Positions 1 to 8,783 of a DNA stretch of 51,275 nucleotides are shown in pieces. The notes under the pieces are model-generated. The model was given only the letters and a program-made list of their open reading frames with translations, did not search any database and was not told where the DNA came from. The first letter of the stretch is position 1. Every line of letters begins with the position of its first letter. Both the position numbers and the translations under genes were made by a program. The DNA is from Paraplanobispora takensis (GTDB lineage: Bacteria > Actinomycetota > Actinomycetes > Streptosporangiales > Streptosporangiaceae), in contig NZ_BOOK01000064.1 of the NCBI RefSeq assembly GCF_016863195.1, positions 1 to 51,275 of the forward strand, given 5' to 3'.

Positions 1-110
1 TGTTTCCGGGGGTTTTCCCCAGGGGTCGTCCCCGGCCGGAGCGGCAGCCCGGCGCCGGGAGGGGCGGACGGCGGTCGGGAGGGGGCGGGCGGGGTCAGTA
101 GGCTGGAGCC

Positions 111-1433
111 GTGGATTATCGAGCGGTTGAACTTGAAATCATGAAACGCGGCGTCGAGTGGAACTTCGAGCCCGCTCTCGACAGGATCGCCGCACTCATG
201 GACGTGCTCGGTTCCCCGCAACGCTCCTACCAGGTCATCCACGTCGCCGGCACGAACGGCAAGTCGAGCACGACGCGGATGATCGAGACCATCCTGCGTG
301 AGCGCAACCTCCGGGTCGGCCGTTTCACCAGCCCGCATCTGGTCTCCATGCGAGAGCGCATCTGCGTCGACGGGGTCCCGCTGAGCGAGGAGCGTTTCGC
401 CGAGGTCTACGAGGACATCGCTCCCTACCTCGAGATGATCGACGCCCGGGGCAGGCGGCTCTCGTTCTTCGAGACCCTCACCGCGATGGCCTTCGCCGCC
501 TTCGCCGACGCGCCCGTGGACGTCGCGGTCGTCGAGACCGGGATGGGCGGCAGCTTCGACGCCACCAACGTCGCGGACGGGAACGTGGCGGTCATCACCC
601 CCATCTCCCTGGACCACACGGACTACCTCGGCGACGACGTGGCGACCATCGCGGGGGAGAAGGCCGGCATCATCAAGCCCGGCGCGACCGTCGTGCTGGC
701 CCAGCAGCAGCTTCCCGCGGCCGAAGTGCTGATGCGCAAGGCCGTGGAGGCCGGGGCGACGGTGGCCAGGGAGGGCCTGGAGTTCGGGGTGCTGGGCCGG
801 GAACTGGCCATCGGCGGGCAGCTGCTCCACCTGAAGAGCCTCAAGGGCGACTACGAGGAGGTCCTGCTCCCGCTGTACGGCGCGCACCAGGCGGGCAACG
901 CCGCCTGCGCGCTGGCGGCGGTGGAGGCGCTGACGGCCGGGGACGATCCCCTCGACCCGGAGCTGGTCCGTCAGGCGTTCCTGCAGGTGCGCTCGCCGGG
1001 CAGGCTGGAGGTCGTCCGGAGGGGCCCCACCGTCCTGCTGGACGCCGCGCACAACCCCGGCGGGGTCCAGGCCACCCTGGAGGCCGTCCACGAGTCCTTC
1101 GGCTTCTCCCGGCTCATCGGCGTGGTCGCCGTGTTCGAGGACAAGGACGTACAGGGCATCCTGGAGCTGATGGAACCGATGTTCGACGAGATCGTGGTGA
1201 CCCGCAACTCCTCGCCCCGCTCCATGGACGTGGCCGCGCTCGCCGCGCTGGCGGAGGACGTCTTCGGGCCCGAGCGGGTGAACCGGGCCGAGCGGCTGGA
1301 CGACGCCATCGACATCGGCGTCGGACTGGCCGACGAGGCGGGGGAGCACACCGGGGCGGGCGTGCTGATCACCGGCTCGGTGGTCACCGCGGGCGACGCG
1401 CGGGTCCTGCTCAAGGTGGAGGAGGCCAGGTGA
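111..1433 (+). CDS. folC: Bifunctional folylpolyglutamate synthase / dihydrofolate synthase
   Basis: This cytosolic Mur-ligase-family enzyme adds glutamate to dihydropteroate and to reduced folates using ATP. The 440-residue length is normal for the family. The P-loop HVAGTNGKSST lies near residue 50, followed by the family motif TSPHLVSMRERI, the VVETGMGGSFDATN stretch and the C-terminal domain motif LLDAAHNPGG. The GTG start has a GGAG ribosome binding site six bases upstream; a later ATG at 141 is possible but would remove the N-terminal helix. In actinomycetes folC usually follows valS, which would lie to the left of this window. Its stop overlaps the start of the next gene by four bases (GTGA), so the two are translationally coupled. 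Confidence 0.96.
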   Translation: MDYRAVELEIMKRGVEWNFEPALDRIAALMDVLGSPQRSYQVIHVAGTNGKSSTTRMIETILRERNLRVGRFTSPHLVSMRERICVDGVPLSEERFAEVYEDIAPYLEMIDARGRRLSFFETLTAMAFAAFADAPVDVAVVETGMGGSFDATNVADGNVAVITPISLDHTDYLGDDVATIAGEKAGIIKPGATVVLAQQQLPAAEVLMRKAVEAGATVAREGLEFGVLGRELAIGGQLLHLKSLKGDYEEVLLPLYGAHQAGNAACALAAVEALTAGDDPLDPELVRQAFLQVRSPGRLEVVRRGPTVLLDAAHNPGGVQATLEAVHESFGFSRLIGVVAVFEDKDVQGILELMEPMFDEIVVTRNSSPRSMDVAALAALAEDVFGPERVNRAERLDDAIDIGVGLADEAGEHTGAGVLITGSVVTAGDARVLLKVEEAR

Positions 1434-1804
1434 GCGACGACCGGCCGCCGGAGGGAAAACGAGAGATGATCACGGTCACCCCGGGCATGCGGCGGCTGTG
1501 CGCCAGCGTGCTCGGCATGGAGGCGATCGTCGTGGGGCTCATCACCCCGGTGGCGATCAACGTCCAGGGTGTCGAGCCGCCGGTCGCGGTGACCGTCGGC
1601 ATCGGCCTGGCGATCCTGTGCGTGCTGGTCATCGGCATGCTCAAGCGCCCTCTCGCCTACATCGCGGGAAGTGTCGTGCAGGTGCTCGCGATCGCCTCGG
1701 GCTTCCTCGTGCCGACCATGTTCTTCCTCGGAGTGATCTTCGCGGCTCTGTGGATTACCGCGATATTCGTCGCTCGCCGTGTCGAAGGCGTGACTTCCCG
1801 CTAA
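1430..1804 (+). CDS. DUF4233 small membrane protein
   Basis: This 124-residue protein has three or four predicted membrane segments (about residues 20-45, 55-75, 80-100 and 103-118) and ends in a basic tail. DUF4233 proteins are found directly downstream of folC in actinobacteria, and their function is not known to me. The GTG start overlaps the folC stop as GTGA, and the following membrane gene begins 12 bases after its TAA stop. This supports a folC-DUF4233-transporter operon. The assignment rests on gene order and hydrophobic pattern rather than on a catalytic motif. Confidence 0.85.
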   Translation: MSDDRPPEGKREMITVTPGMRRLCASVLGMEAIVVGLITPVAINVQGVEPPVAVTVGIGLAILCVLVIGMLKRPLAYIAGSVVQVLAIASGFLVPTMFFLGVIFAALWITAIFVARRVEGVTSR

Positions 1805-1815
1805 AGTCGGCCTAC

Positions 1816-3534
1816 ATGGCCGTCCCCCCTATGCAGCCGACGCAGGCGGTGGCCACAGGGTCCACCGCCCCGTCGCGCACGTTCCGTCTGTCCCTGCTGC
1901 TCGATGTCGTCCTCGGACTGCTCGTCGCGGTGGCGCTTCCGCTGGCGATCGTCGCCATCCCGAACACCGTCTCGGTGGTGGCGGCACTGCTCCCGCCGGG
2001 TGTCTCCCAGATCGAGATGATCCGGGCGCACGGGCTGGCCCTGCCGGCGATGGTGCTGACCGTCCCGCTGGCCGCGGTGGCCGTACGCCGTCTGAGAGCG
2101 GCCCCGATCCTCGTCGGCGGGCTGGCGCTGCTCGCCGTCGCCGACGTGGCCGGAGGATACGCCGACTCCCCGACGGTGGTGGCGCTGCTGCGCACGGTGC
2201 ACGGGATCGGCGCCGGTCTCCTGGTTCCCGCCACGCTGGTGGCGGTGTGGGAGCGGCCCCGGATCCTGCGCGCGGTGTGGGCGGGCACGCTCGCGGTGAG
2301 CCTGCTGTCGGCCCAGGCGCTGGCGCTCTGGCCGCTGGACGAGGCCACCTCGTGGCAGATCACGCTCCAGCCGTACCCGCTGCTGACCGGCATCGCGCTC
2401 GGACTGGCCGGGCTCTACCTCGTGCTCTGGCTCAAGGGCGGCGACGGCGCCGCCGCGGGCCCGAAGGGCGCCGAGCGCGGGCGGCTGCTGATGACCGCCA
2501 CGCCGGCACTGGGCATCGCCCTCCTCGGGCTGGGCACCACCTTCGACTGGCCTCCCGACCTCGTCATCCTCGCCGCCGTGCTGTCGGTCGTGGCCCTGCT
2601 GGGCCTGGCGTCGGTCGGCACCTTCGAGGGCCTGGGCGGGCGCGCCCTGTCCTACACGATGGTGGCGGTGGGCGTGGTGGTCCTGCCCACCGCGGCCCAG
2701 GTCACCTACGTCGAGCTCGGCGGGCTGGGCGGTCCCGGGCTGTCCGGGCTCTGGCCGGCCTTCCTGATCGCGGGGGTCGCCGCCCTGGCCGCGGCCCTGC
2801 TGGCCGACCGGGTGAGCGAGTCGCTCATGCCCCCGGTCGCGGCCGGCGGCCTGGTGGCGGTGGTGGCCGGGCTGTGCGCGGTCCGCTTCCTGCTGCCCGC
2901 CACCGACGGGCCCGCGCTGATCATCCCGTTCGTGCTGCTCGCGGTCGGCACCGCGGCGGCCCTGGCCTCCGTCCTGCGCCCGTCCGGCGTGGGCACCGCG
3001 CTCTTCGGGATGTCGCTGTTCTTCCCCGGCGTGCTCGCGGGCTTCCTGCTGGGCAGCGGAATCCAGTTCACCCGGCTGAAGGAGGCCGACACCCCGCAGG
3101 GGCTGGTCGACGCGTTCGTGAGCGCCCTGCACCTGTGGGCGCTGATCGGCGGCGTCCTGGTCGTCGCGGTGATCGTGCTCGGCGCCGTCCTGGCCCGCCG
3201 CTCACCCGTCCCGGAGACCGGTACGGCGTTCGCGGCGAAAGCCGACACGGCGACGGGGACGGAGTCCGACACAGCGGCCGGCACGGCGTCCCCGGTGGCG
3301 CCCGCCCCGGCGGAGACCGCGACGACACCCGTGACGCCCGCCACGCCCGCGGCGAAGGCCGACGCGGTGGCCGCGGCGATGACCGAGGCGTTGCCCGTCG
3401 TGAGGCCCGGCGCGGCCGAGGCGAAGATCGGAGCGGAGTCCGGCGAGCCGGATGGATCCGACACTTCGCCGGTGGTGCCCTCGCCGATGGCCTCGCCGGA
3501 GGACTCCATCGGCGACAGGCCGGCCGGCGGGTGA
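1816..3534 (+). CDS. MFS-like polytopic membrane protein
   Basis: This 572-residue integral membrane protein has about 12 to 14 hydrophobic segments between residues 25 and 465. An Ala/Thr/Pro-rich, presumably disordered tail follows over roughly the last 100 residues. Short loops and an RTVHGIGAGLLVPATLVAVW segment near residue 140 resemble the N-terminal half of major facilitator proteins. No substrate can be assigned. The frame is open further upstream to 1498, but that part overlaps DUF4233 and reads as Arg/Gly-rich shadow. The ATG at 1816 lies just after the previous stop and directly precedes the first transmembrane region, so I chose it. It probably shares the folC transcript. Confidence 0.8.
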   Translation: MAVPPMQPTQAVATGSTAPSRTFRLSLLLDVVLGLLVAVALPLAIVAIPNTVSVVAALLPPGVSQIEMIRAHGLALPAMVLTVPLAAVAVRRLRAAPILVGGLALLAVADVAGGYADSPTVVALLRTVHGIGAGLLVPATLVAVWERPRILRAVWAGTLAVSLLSAQALALWPLDEATSWQITLQPYPLLTGIALGLAGLYLVLWLKGGDGAAAGPKGAERGRLLMTATPALGIALLGLGTTFDWPPDLVILAAVLSVVALLGLASVGTFEGLGGRALSYTMVAVGVVVLPTAAQVTYVELGGLGGPGLSGLWPAFLIAGVAALAAALLADRVSESLMPPVAAGGLVAVVAGLCAVRFLLPATDGPALIIPFVLLAVGTAAALASVLRPSGVGTALFGMSLFFPGVLAGFLLGSGIQFTRLKEADTPQGLVDAFVSALHLWALIGGVLVVAVIVLGAVLARRSPVPETGTAFAAKADTATGTESDTAAGTASPVAPAPAETATTPVTPATPAAKADAVAAAMTEALPVVRPGAAEAKIGAESGEPDGSDTSPVVPSPMASPEDSIGDRPAGG

Positions 3535-3625
3535 GCCCGCCGAGCACGGGGGGCGGCGCCGAGGACGATAAACTTCGCCCGTTCACCGCACTCTGCGAGT
3601 CATCCATGTTCGAAGGAGAACATCA

Positions 3626-4036
3626 GTGTCCGAGCGCACTCTTGTCCTGATCAAGCCCGACGGCGTCGCGCGGGGTCTCATCGGCGACGTGATCGCCCGC
3701 GTCGAGCGCAAGGGCCTGAAGGTCGTGGCGATGGACCTGCGCACCCTGGACGCCGAGACCGCCAAGGCGCACTACGCCGAGCACTCCGAGCGGCCGTTCT
3801 TCGGCGAGCTGGTCGAGTTCATCACCTCCGGCCCGCTGGTCGCGCTGGTGCTCGAGGGCCCCCGCGCCGTCGAGGCGTTCCGCGCCCTGGCGGGCCTGAC
3901 CGACCCGGTCAAGTCCGCTCCCGGCACCATCCGCGGCGACCACGCCCTGGAGATCGGCGAGAACGTGGTCCACGGCTCCGACTCGCCCGAGTCCGCCGCC
4001 CGTGAGATCAAGATTTTCTTCCCGGACCGCTTCTGA
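3626..4036 (+). CDS. ndk: Nucleoside diphosphate kinase
   Basis: This enzyme transfers the terminal phosphate from ATP to NDPs through a phosphohistidine, balancing NTP and dNTP pools in the cytosol. The 136-residue length is typical. It carries [12 protein letters not shown] at the N-terminus, [10 protein letters not shown] in the middle, and the signature GTIRGDHA followed by NVVHGSDS, whose histidine is the phosphorylated residue. The GTG start follows a strong AAGGAG ribosome binding site at 3613-3618. It is a single gene between the transporter and mreB, as in other actinomycetes. Confidence 0.98.
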   Translation: MSERTLVLIKPDGVARGLIGDVIARVERKGLKVVAMDLRTLDAETAKAHYAEHSERPFFGELVEFITSGPLVALVLEGPRAVEAFRALAGLTDPVKSAPGTIRGDHALEIGENVVHGSDSPESAAREIKIFFPDRF

Positions 4037-4162
4037 GGTTCGCACCGGATTTCCCGGCGCCACCGGGCCTCGTCATTCCCTGGGGATGGCGGGGCCCGTG
4101 GTGTTCGTGTGCCCCTGAGATTTTTGTGAGGCGAATCTGCGCATAACGCCCATTGGTGGGTA

Positions 4163-4231
4163 CGTCAGGTAGCGGTTCACGTTCTCTCCGTAGTTTTTCC
4201 GGGGACCTGACGGAAGGAAGGGGCGCCTTCC
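4163..4231 (+). promoter_or_regulatory. mreB leader with two inverted repeats
   Basis: Two structures lie in the mreB leader. CGTCAGGT (4163-4170) pairs with ACCTGACG (4205-4212). Directly before the ATG, GGAAGG (4216-4221) pairs with CCTTCC (4226-4231) around a four-base loop. The second hairpin contains one of two tandem GGAAGG Shine-Dalgarno-like motifs, and the other starts at 4212. The pairing is seen in the sequence; a role in limiting MreB translation is inference. Confidence 0.45.
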
Positions 4232-5263
4232 ATGGGCAGTAAATTCGCGTTCCTCGGCCGTGACATGGCGGTCGACCTGGGCACGGCCAACACACTCGTC
4301 TACGTCCGGGGGCGCGGTATCGTCCTCAACGAGCCGTCCGTGGTGGCGATCAACACGAGCACCGGCAAGATCCTGGCCATCGGCATCGAGGCCAAGCGGA
4401 TGATCGGCCGAACACCCAACGACGTCGTCGCCGTCCGCCCGCTGCGGAACGGGGTCATCGCGGACTTCGACGTCGCCGAGCGCATGTTGCGCTACTTCAT
4501 CCAGCGGGTGCACAAGCGCCGGCCCTTCGCCAAGCCGCGCATCGTCATCGCCGCGCCGAGCGGGATGACCGGCATCGAGCAGCGCGCGGTGAAGGAGGCC
4601 GGATACCAGGCCGGGGCGCGGCGGGTCTACATCGTCGAGGAGCCGATGGCCGCGGCGATCGGAGCGGGCCTGCCGGTGCACGAACCCACCGGCAACATGG
4701 TGGTCGACATCGGCGGGGGGACCACCGAGGTCGCCATCATCTCGATGGGCGGTGTGGTGACCTGCCAGTCGGTCAAGGTGGGCGGCGACGAGCTTGACCA
4801 GGCGATCATCAACTTCGCGAAGAAGGAGTACGCCCTCATGCTCGGTGAACGCACCGCTGAGGAGATCAAGATGTCGATCGGTTCGGCCTGCGCGCTCTCC
4901 GAGGAGAGACACGCCGAGATCCGGGGCCGCGACCTGGTCAGCGGCCTGCCCAAGACGGTGATCGTCACGGCGTCGGAGATCCGCGCGGCCACCGAGGAAC
5001 CGGTGAACGCGATCGTGGACGCGGTGAAGACCACGCTGGACAAGTGCCCGCCGGAGCTGTCCGGCGACCTGATGGACCGGGGGATCGCGATCACCGGGGG
5101 CGGGGCGCTGCTGGCGGGCCTGGACGAGCGGCTCAGGGACGAGACGGGGATGCCGATCCACCGGGTGGACAACGCGCTCGACTCCGTCGTGCTGGGGTCG
5201 GGCAAGTGCGTGGAGGACTTCGAGGCCCTGCAGCAGGTCCTCGTACCGGAACCGCGGCACTGA
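4232..5263 (+). CDS. mreB: Rod shape-determining protein MreB
   Basis: MreB is a bacterial actin that polymerises under the membrane. In rod-shaped cells it positions lateral wall synthesis; in Streptomyces-like organisms it acts mainly in spore wall formation. The 343-residue protein has the actin-fold ATP-binding motifs: phosphate-1 MAVDLGTANTLVYVRG near residue 10, phosphate-2 VVDIGGGTTEVAIIS near residue 155, and the adenosine motif GIAITGGGALLAGL near residue 285. The ATG follows a GGAAGG-rich ribosome binding region. mreC starts two bases after the stop, so mreBCD-PBP2-rodA form one operon. Confidence 0.98.
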   Translation: MGSKFAFLGRDMAVDLGTANTLVYVRGRGIVLNEPSVVAINTSTGKILAIGIEAKRMIGRTPNDVVAVRPLRNGVIADFDVAERMLRYFIQRVHKRRPFAKPRIVIAAPSGMTGIEQRAVKEAGYQAGARRVYIVEEPMAAAIGAGLPVHEPTGNMVVDIGGGTTEVAIISMGGVVTCQSVKVGGDELDQAIINFAKKEYALMLGERTAEEIKMSIGSACALSEERHAEIRGRDLVSGLPKTVIVTASEIRAATEEPVNAIVDAVKTTLDKCPPELSGDLMDRGIAITGGGALLAGLDERLRDETGMPIHRVDNALDSVVLGSGKCVEDFEALQQVLVPEPRH

Positions 5264-5264
5264 G

Positions 5265-6179
5265 ATGAAGGACACACGCCGGGCGCGGGCGATTCTGGGG
5301 CTGCTGCTGGCCACGGCTCTGGTGATCATGACCGTGGACCACCGCACCGGGGACGGCTCTCCGCTCGCCCCGGTCAAGGGAGCCGGTACGTCCGTGCTGG
5401 GCGGCGTCGAGCAGGTGGGATCCGGGATCGTGCAGCCGGTGGGCCGGTTCCTGCAGGCGCTGCTGGAGGCGCCCGGGGCCCAGCGGCAGATCGAGCAGCT
5501 GCGCAGGGAGAACGACCGGCTCAAACAGGAGCTGGCGGCCCAGGCCCTGGACCGCAGAAGATCCCAGGAGCTGCAGCACATGCTCGGCGCGGCGGGCGCA
5601 GGGGGATACAAGGTCGTGCCCGCCCAGGTGATCGCCCGGCGGGGTGCGCCGGGCTTCGAGGAGGCCGTCGAGCTCGACGTCGGCGAGGCCGACGGGGTGC
5701 GGCCGGAGATGACGGTGCTCAACGGCGACGGCCTGGTCGGCCGGGTCATCCGGGTGGGACCGTCCACCTCGACCGTGGTGCTGATCAGCGACCCCGCCTC
5801 CGCGGTGGGGGGCCGGCTGGAGGGCGGCGATGAGATCGGGGTGGTGAACGGCGCCGGCGAGTACGGCCGCCTGCTCAGGTTCCGCCTGCTCGACTCCACC
5901 GCGCCGCTCACCCCCGGCCACCGGATAGTGAGCTTCGGCTCCCAGCGCGGCGTGCCGTACGTGGCGGGGGTGCCGATCGGAGTGATCGAGAAGGTCGAGG
6001 CGACGCCGGGTGAGCTGACCCGGATCGCCTACGCGCGGCCGTTCGCCGACCTGACGGCGCTGGGGGTGGTGGGCGTGGTGGTCGAGCCGCCGCGCAGGGA
6101 CCCGCGTGACGGGGTCCTGCCCGTGCTGCCGGAGCCGGCGGCGGGGGCTACGGGAGGAGATCCGAATGGCGGGACGTGA
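5265..6179 (+). CDS. mreC: Rod shape-determining protein MreC
   Basis: MreC is a membrane-anchored periplasmic scaffold that links MreB and MreD to the wall synthases PBP2 and RodA. The 304 residues contain an N-terminal anchor (about 6-23), a coiled coil rich in Gln, Glu, Arg and Leu near residues 65-105, and two beta-barrel subdomains. Typical motifs are the DGVRPEMTVLNGDGLVGRV stretch and the late GVPIGVIEKVEATPGELTRIA-like region. It starts two bases after mreB, and its 3' end overlaps mreD by 14 bases. The short C-terminal tail is Pro/Gly-rich. Confidence 0.96.
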   Translation: MKDTRRARAILGLLLATALVIMTVDHRTGDGSPLAPVKGAGTSVLGGVEQVGSGIVQPVGRFLQALLEAPGAQRQIEQLRRENDRLKQELAAQALDRRRSQELQHMLGAAGAGGYKVVPAQVIARRGAPGFEEAVELDVGEADGVRPEMTVLNGDGLVGRVIRVGPSTSTVVLISDPASAVGGRLEGGDEIGVVNGAGEYGRLLRFRLLDSTAPLTPGHRIVSFGSQRGVPYVAGVPIGVIEKVEATPGELTRIAYARPFADLTALGVVGVVVEPPRRDPRDGVLPVLPEPAAGATGGDPNGGT

Positions 6180-6693
6180 CTGGATGTCCCTGGGCCTGCT
6201 GCTGACGGTGATGGTCTCGCAGGTGATGATCGTCAACAGGGTGCCGGTGCCCTGGCAGGTCGCGCCGGACCTGGCGCTGCTGGGCGTGGTGGGCTACGCG
6301 CTGGTCCGGGGGTCCGAGGCCGGGACGGTGATGGGGTTCACCGCCGGACTGGCCAGCGACCTGCTGCCGCCGGTCGCGCACGTGATGGGACAGCACGCGC
6401 TGGTGCTGTGCCTGATCGGGTTCGTCGCCGGCCGGGTGGCGGAGATCCGTCCCGAGGCCGGGCCCATGGTGGCGCTGGTCTGCGCGGCGGCCGGTCCGCC
6501 GGTCATGGTGGCGGCCGGCGGGCTGCTGGGCGAGATCCGGATCATCCCGGAGACGCTCGGGGACGTGCTGCCCGCGGCGGTGCTGTGCAACATGGTCGCC
6601 GCGCCGCCGGTGGTGTGGGCGGTGACGAGGGTCGTCCGGGGCAACCCGCGGACCGTGTCGTGGGCCCGCTACGCCGTACGGAGCCATCCGTGA
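6166..6693 (+). CDS. mreD: Rod shape-determining protein MreD
   Basis: MreD is the small integral membrane subunit of the elongation complex. The 175 residues form about five hydrophobic helices, with a MSLGLLLTVMVSQVMIVNRV-type first segment and an APDLALLGVVGYAL segment typical of the family. The open frame extends to 6106, but the ATG at 6166 has a GGGAGGAGA ribosome binding site at the right distance and matches the usual length. It overlaps mreC by 14 bases, and its TGA overlaps the GTG of the PBP2 gene (GTGA). Confidence 0.93.
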   Translation: MAGRDWMSLGLLLTVMVSQVMIVNRVPVPWQVAPDLALLGVVGYALVRGSEAGTVMGFTAGLASDLLPPVAHVMGQHALVLCLIGFVAGRVAEIRPEAGPMVALVCAAAGPPVMVAAGGLLGEIRIIPETLGDVLPAAVLCNMVAAPPVVWAVTRVVRGNPRTVSWARYAVRSHP

Positions 6694-8783
6694 GCTTCAT
6701 ACGGAGACGGCTGCGGGTGCTTCAGGCGCTGACGCTGGCCCTGCTGCTGATGCTCGGCGCCCGGCTCTGGCAGGTGCAGGTGGCCGACGGCGCGAAGTAC
6801 GTGGCCGCGGCGACGCAGACACGCACGCGCGAGGTCGTCGTACCAGCCGTGCGGGGACAGATCCTCGACTCCGCGGGGCGGCCGCTGGTGCGCAACCGGA
6901 CGGCGCTGGTGGTCTCGGTGGACCGTACGGCACTGGGCCGGATGAAGGACAAGGGCGCGGCCGTGATGGCGCGGCTGGGCGCGGTGCTCGGCCGCGACCC
7001 CGCGGACCTGAGCCTGCGCATCAGGCCGTGCGGGCCCTCGGTCTCCCGTCCGTGCTGGGCGGGCTCGCCCCACCAGCCGGTCCCCATCGACGTCGACGTG
7101 ACCACCCGCCAGGCCCTGCAGATCCTGGAACACCAGGAGGACTTCCCGGGGGTCACGGCCAAGGAGCAGGCCGTACGGGATCATCCGGGCAAGAGCGAGG
7201 CCGTGCAGGCGCTGGGCTACCTGCAGCCGGTCACGCAGGAGGAACTGGATCGCCGCGAGGGCTTCAAAACGGAGTTCTCCGGCATCGACGTGGCGGGCCG
7301 GGACGGACTCGAGTCGGTGTACGACCGTGAGCTGCGCGGCACGCCCGGACGTAAGCGGGTGCAGGTGGACCGGCTGGGCCGGGTCCTGGGGACCGAGCAC
7401 GAGGTGCCCTCGGTGCCCGGGCACACCCTCATCACCAGCATCGACGCCAAGGTGCAGGCGGTGACCGAGAAGGCGCTGGCCGAGGCGATGAAGAAGGCCC
7501 CGCACGCCGACGGCGCGGCCGGGGTGGTGCTGGACGCGCGGACCTCGCGGATCATCGCGATCGCCAGCGCGCCCACCTACGACCCGGCGATCTGGACCGG
7601 GGGCATCACCGAGGCGGGCTACCGGCGGCTGCTGTCGGACAAGTCGGGCAAGCCGCTGATCTCGCGGGCGATCAAGGGGGAGTTCGCCCCCGGCTCGACG
7701 TTCAAGATGTCGTCGGTCACGGCGATGCTGCGGGCCGGATACCCGATGTACGGCAGCTACAACTGCCCCGGCTCCTTCAAGGTCGGCGGCCGGACCTTCA
7801 ACAACTTCCGCGGCCGGGCGCTGGGCGTGATGAGCCTGCACACGGCGCTGGTGAAGTCGTGCGACACGATCTTCTACCGGGCGGCGTTCCAGCAGTGGGT
7901 GCGCGACGGCGGCATGAAGCCCAAGGGCAAGCCCAAGGAGGTCATGGCGAACACCGCCAGGGCCTTCGGGTTCGGCCGTCGCACGGGCGTCGACCTGCCG
8001 GGCGAGTCCCCGGGCAGGATCCCCGACCGCGCCTGGAAGAAGGAGGTGTGGACGGCCACCAAGGAGGACAACTGCCGCCGGGCCAAGACCGGTTATCCGG
8101 AGGTCGCCAGGAAGGACAAGGAACGGGCCGGCTTCCTCAAGGCGCTGGCGCGTGACAACTGCCTGGAGGGCGACCGGCTGCGCCCCGGCGACGCGGCCAA
8201 CTTCTCCATCGGACAGGGTGACGTGCTGGTGACGCCGCTGCAACTGGCGACGGCCTACGCGGCGCTGGTCGGCGACGGCAGGCTGCGCAGCCCCCGGGTG
8301 GGCTGGATGCTGGTGCGGCCGGACGGCACCAAGGTCAAGGAGATCAAGGTGCCGGTCCGCGGCAAGCTGCCGCTCTCCGGGGAGGAGCGGGCCTACATCA
8401 AGGGGGCGTTGAGCCAGGTCGCCTCCGACGGCACGGCGGCGGGGGCGTTCATCGGGTTCCCGATGAAGAAGGTGCGGATCGGCGGCAAGACCGGTACCGC
8501 CGAGGTGTACGGCAAGGCCGACACCTCGTGGTTCGCCTCGTTCGCGCCCGTGGAGGACCCCCGGTTCGTGGTCGTCGTCATGGTGTCCCAGGGCGGCATG
8601 GGCAGCGAGAGCGCGGCCCCGGCCGTACGCAAGATCTACGAGGGCATCTACGGCTTCACCCCCGAGGGCGCGCCCGCTCCCCGCGCGCTCAAGGCCAGGG
8701 TCCCCGCGGCCAAGCCGCCGGCGATCAAGCCGGACGGGACGGTCGCGCGCCAGGTCAGCACGGGCGGGGGGACCACATGGTGA
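6690..8783 (+). CDS. mrdA: Penicillin-binding protein 2, wall elongation transpeptidase
   Basis: This class B transpeptidase cross-links peptidoglycan in the MreBCD-RodA complex on the outer face of the membrane. The 697 residues contain an N-terminal membrane anchor (about 10-27), a dimerisation domain starting near TREVVVPAVRGQILD, and a C-terminal transpeptidase domain. The catalytic tetrad is S336-T-F-K in APGSTFK; the second motif is SCD at residue 390; the third is KTGTAE at residue 600. The GTG start overlaps the mreD stop as GTGA, although the frame is open further upstream. The last bases overlap rodA (ATGGTGA). The D in the second motif is normal for this subfamily. Confidence 0.96.
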   Translation: MSFIRRRLRVLQALTLALLLMLGARLWQVQVADGAKYVAAATQTRTREVVVPAVRGQILDSAGRPLVRNRTALVVSVDRTALGRMKDKGAAVMARLGAVLGRDPADLSLRIRPCGPSVSRPCWAGSPHQPVPIDVDVTTRQALQILEHQEDFPGVTAKEQAVRDHPGKSEAVQALGYLQPVTQEELDRREGFKTEFSGIDVAGRDGLESVYDRELRGTPGRKRVQVDRLGRVLGTEHEVPSVPGHTLITSIDAKVQAVTEKALAEAMKKAPHADGAAGVVLDARTSRIIAIASAPTYDPAIWTGGITEAGYRRLLSDKSGKPLISRAIKGEFAPGSTFKMSSVTAMLRAGYPMYGSYNCPGSFKVGGRTFNNFRGRALGVMSLHTALVKSCDTIFYRAAFQQWVRDGGMKPKGKPKEVMANTARAFGFGRRTGVDLPGESPGRIPDRAWKKEVWTATKEDNCRRAKTGYPEVARKDKERAGFLKALARDNCLEGDRLRPGDAANFSIGQGDVLVTPLQLATAYAALVGDGRLRSPRVGWMLVRPDGTKVKEIKVPVRGKLPLSGEERAYIKGALSQVASDGTAAGAFIGFPMKKVRIGGKTGTAEVYGKADTSWFASFAPVEDPRFVVVVMVSQGGMGSESAAPAVRKIYEGIYGFTPEGAPAPRALKARVPAAKPPAIKPDGTVARQVSTGGGTTW

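Noticed and set aside
1-110. GGGG-TTTT-CCCC small hairpin at the left edge as terminator of an upstream gene
   Set aside because: The stem is only four or five bases and the upstream gene is not in the window, so it cannot be supported.
7857-7866. SCD instead of SxN in the second active-site motif of PBP2
   Set aside because: An aspartate at this position is usual in the PBP2/MrdA subfamily, so it is not an anomaly.
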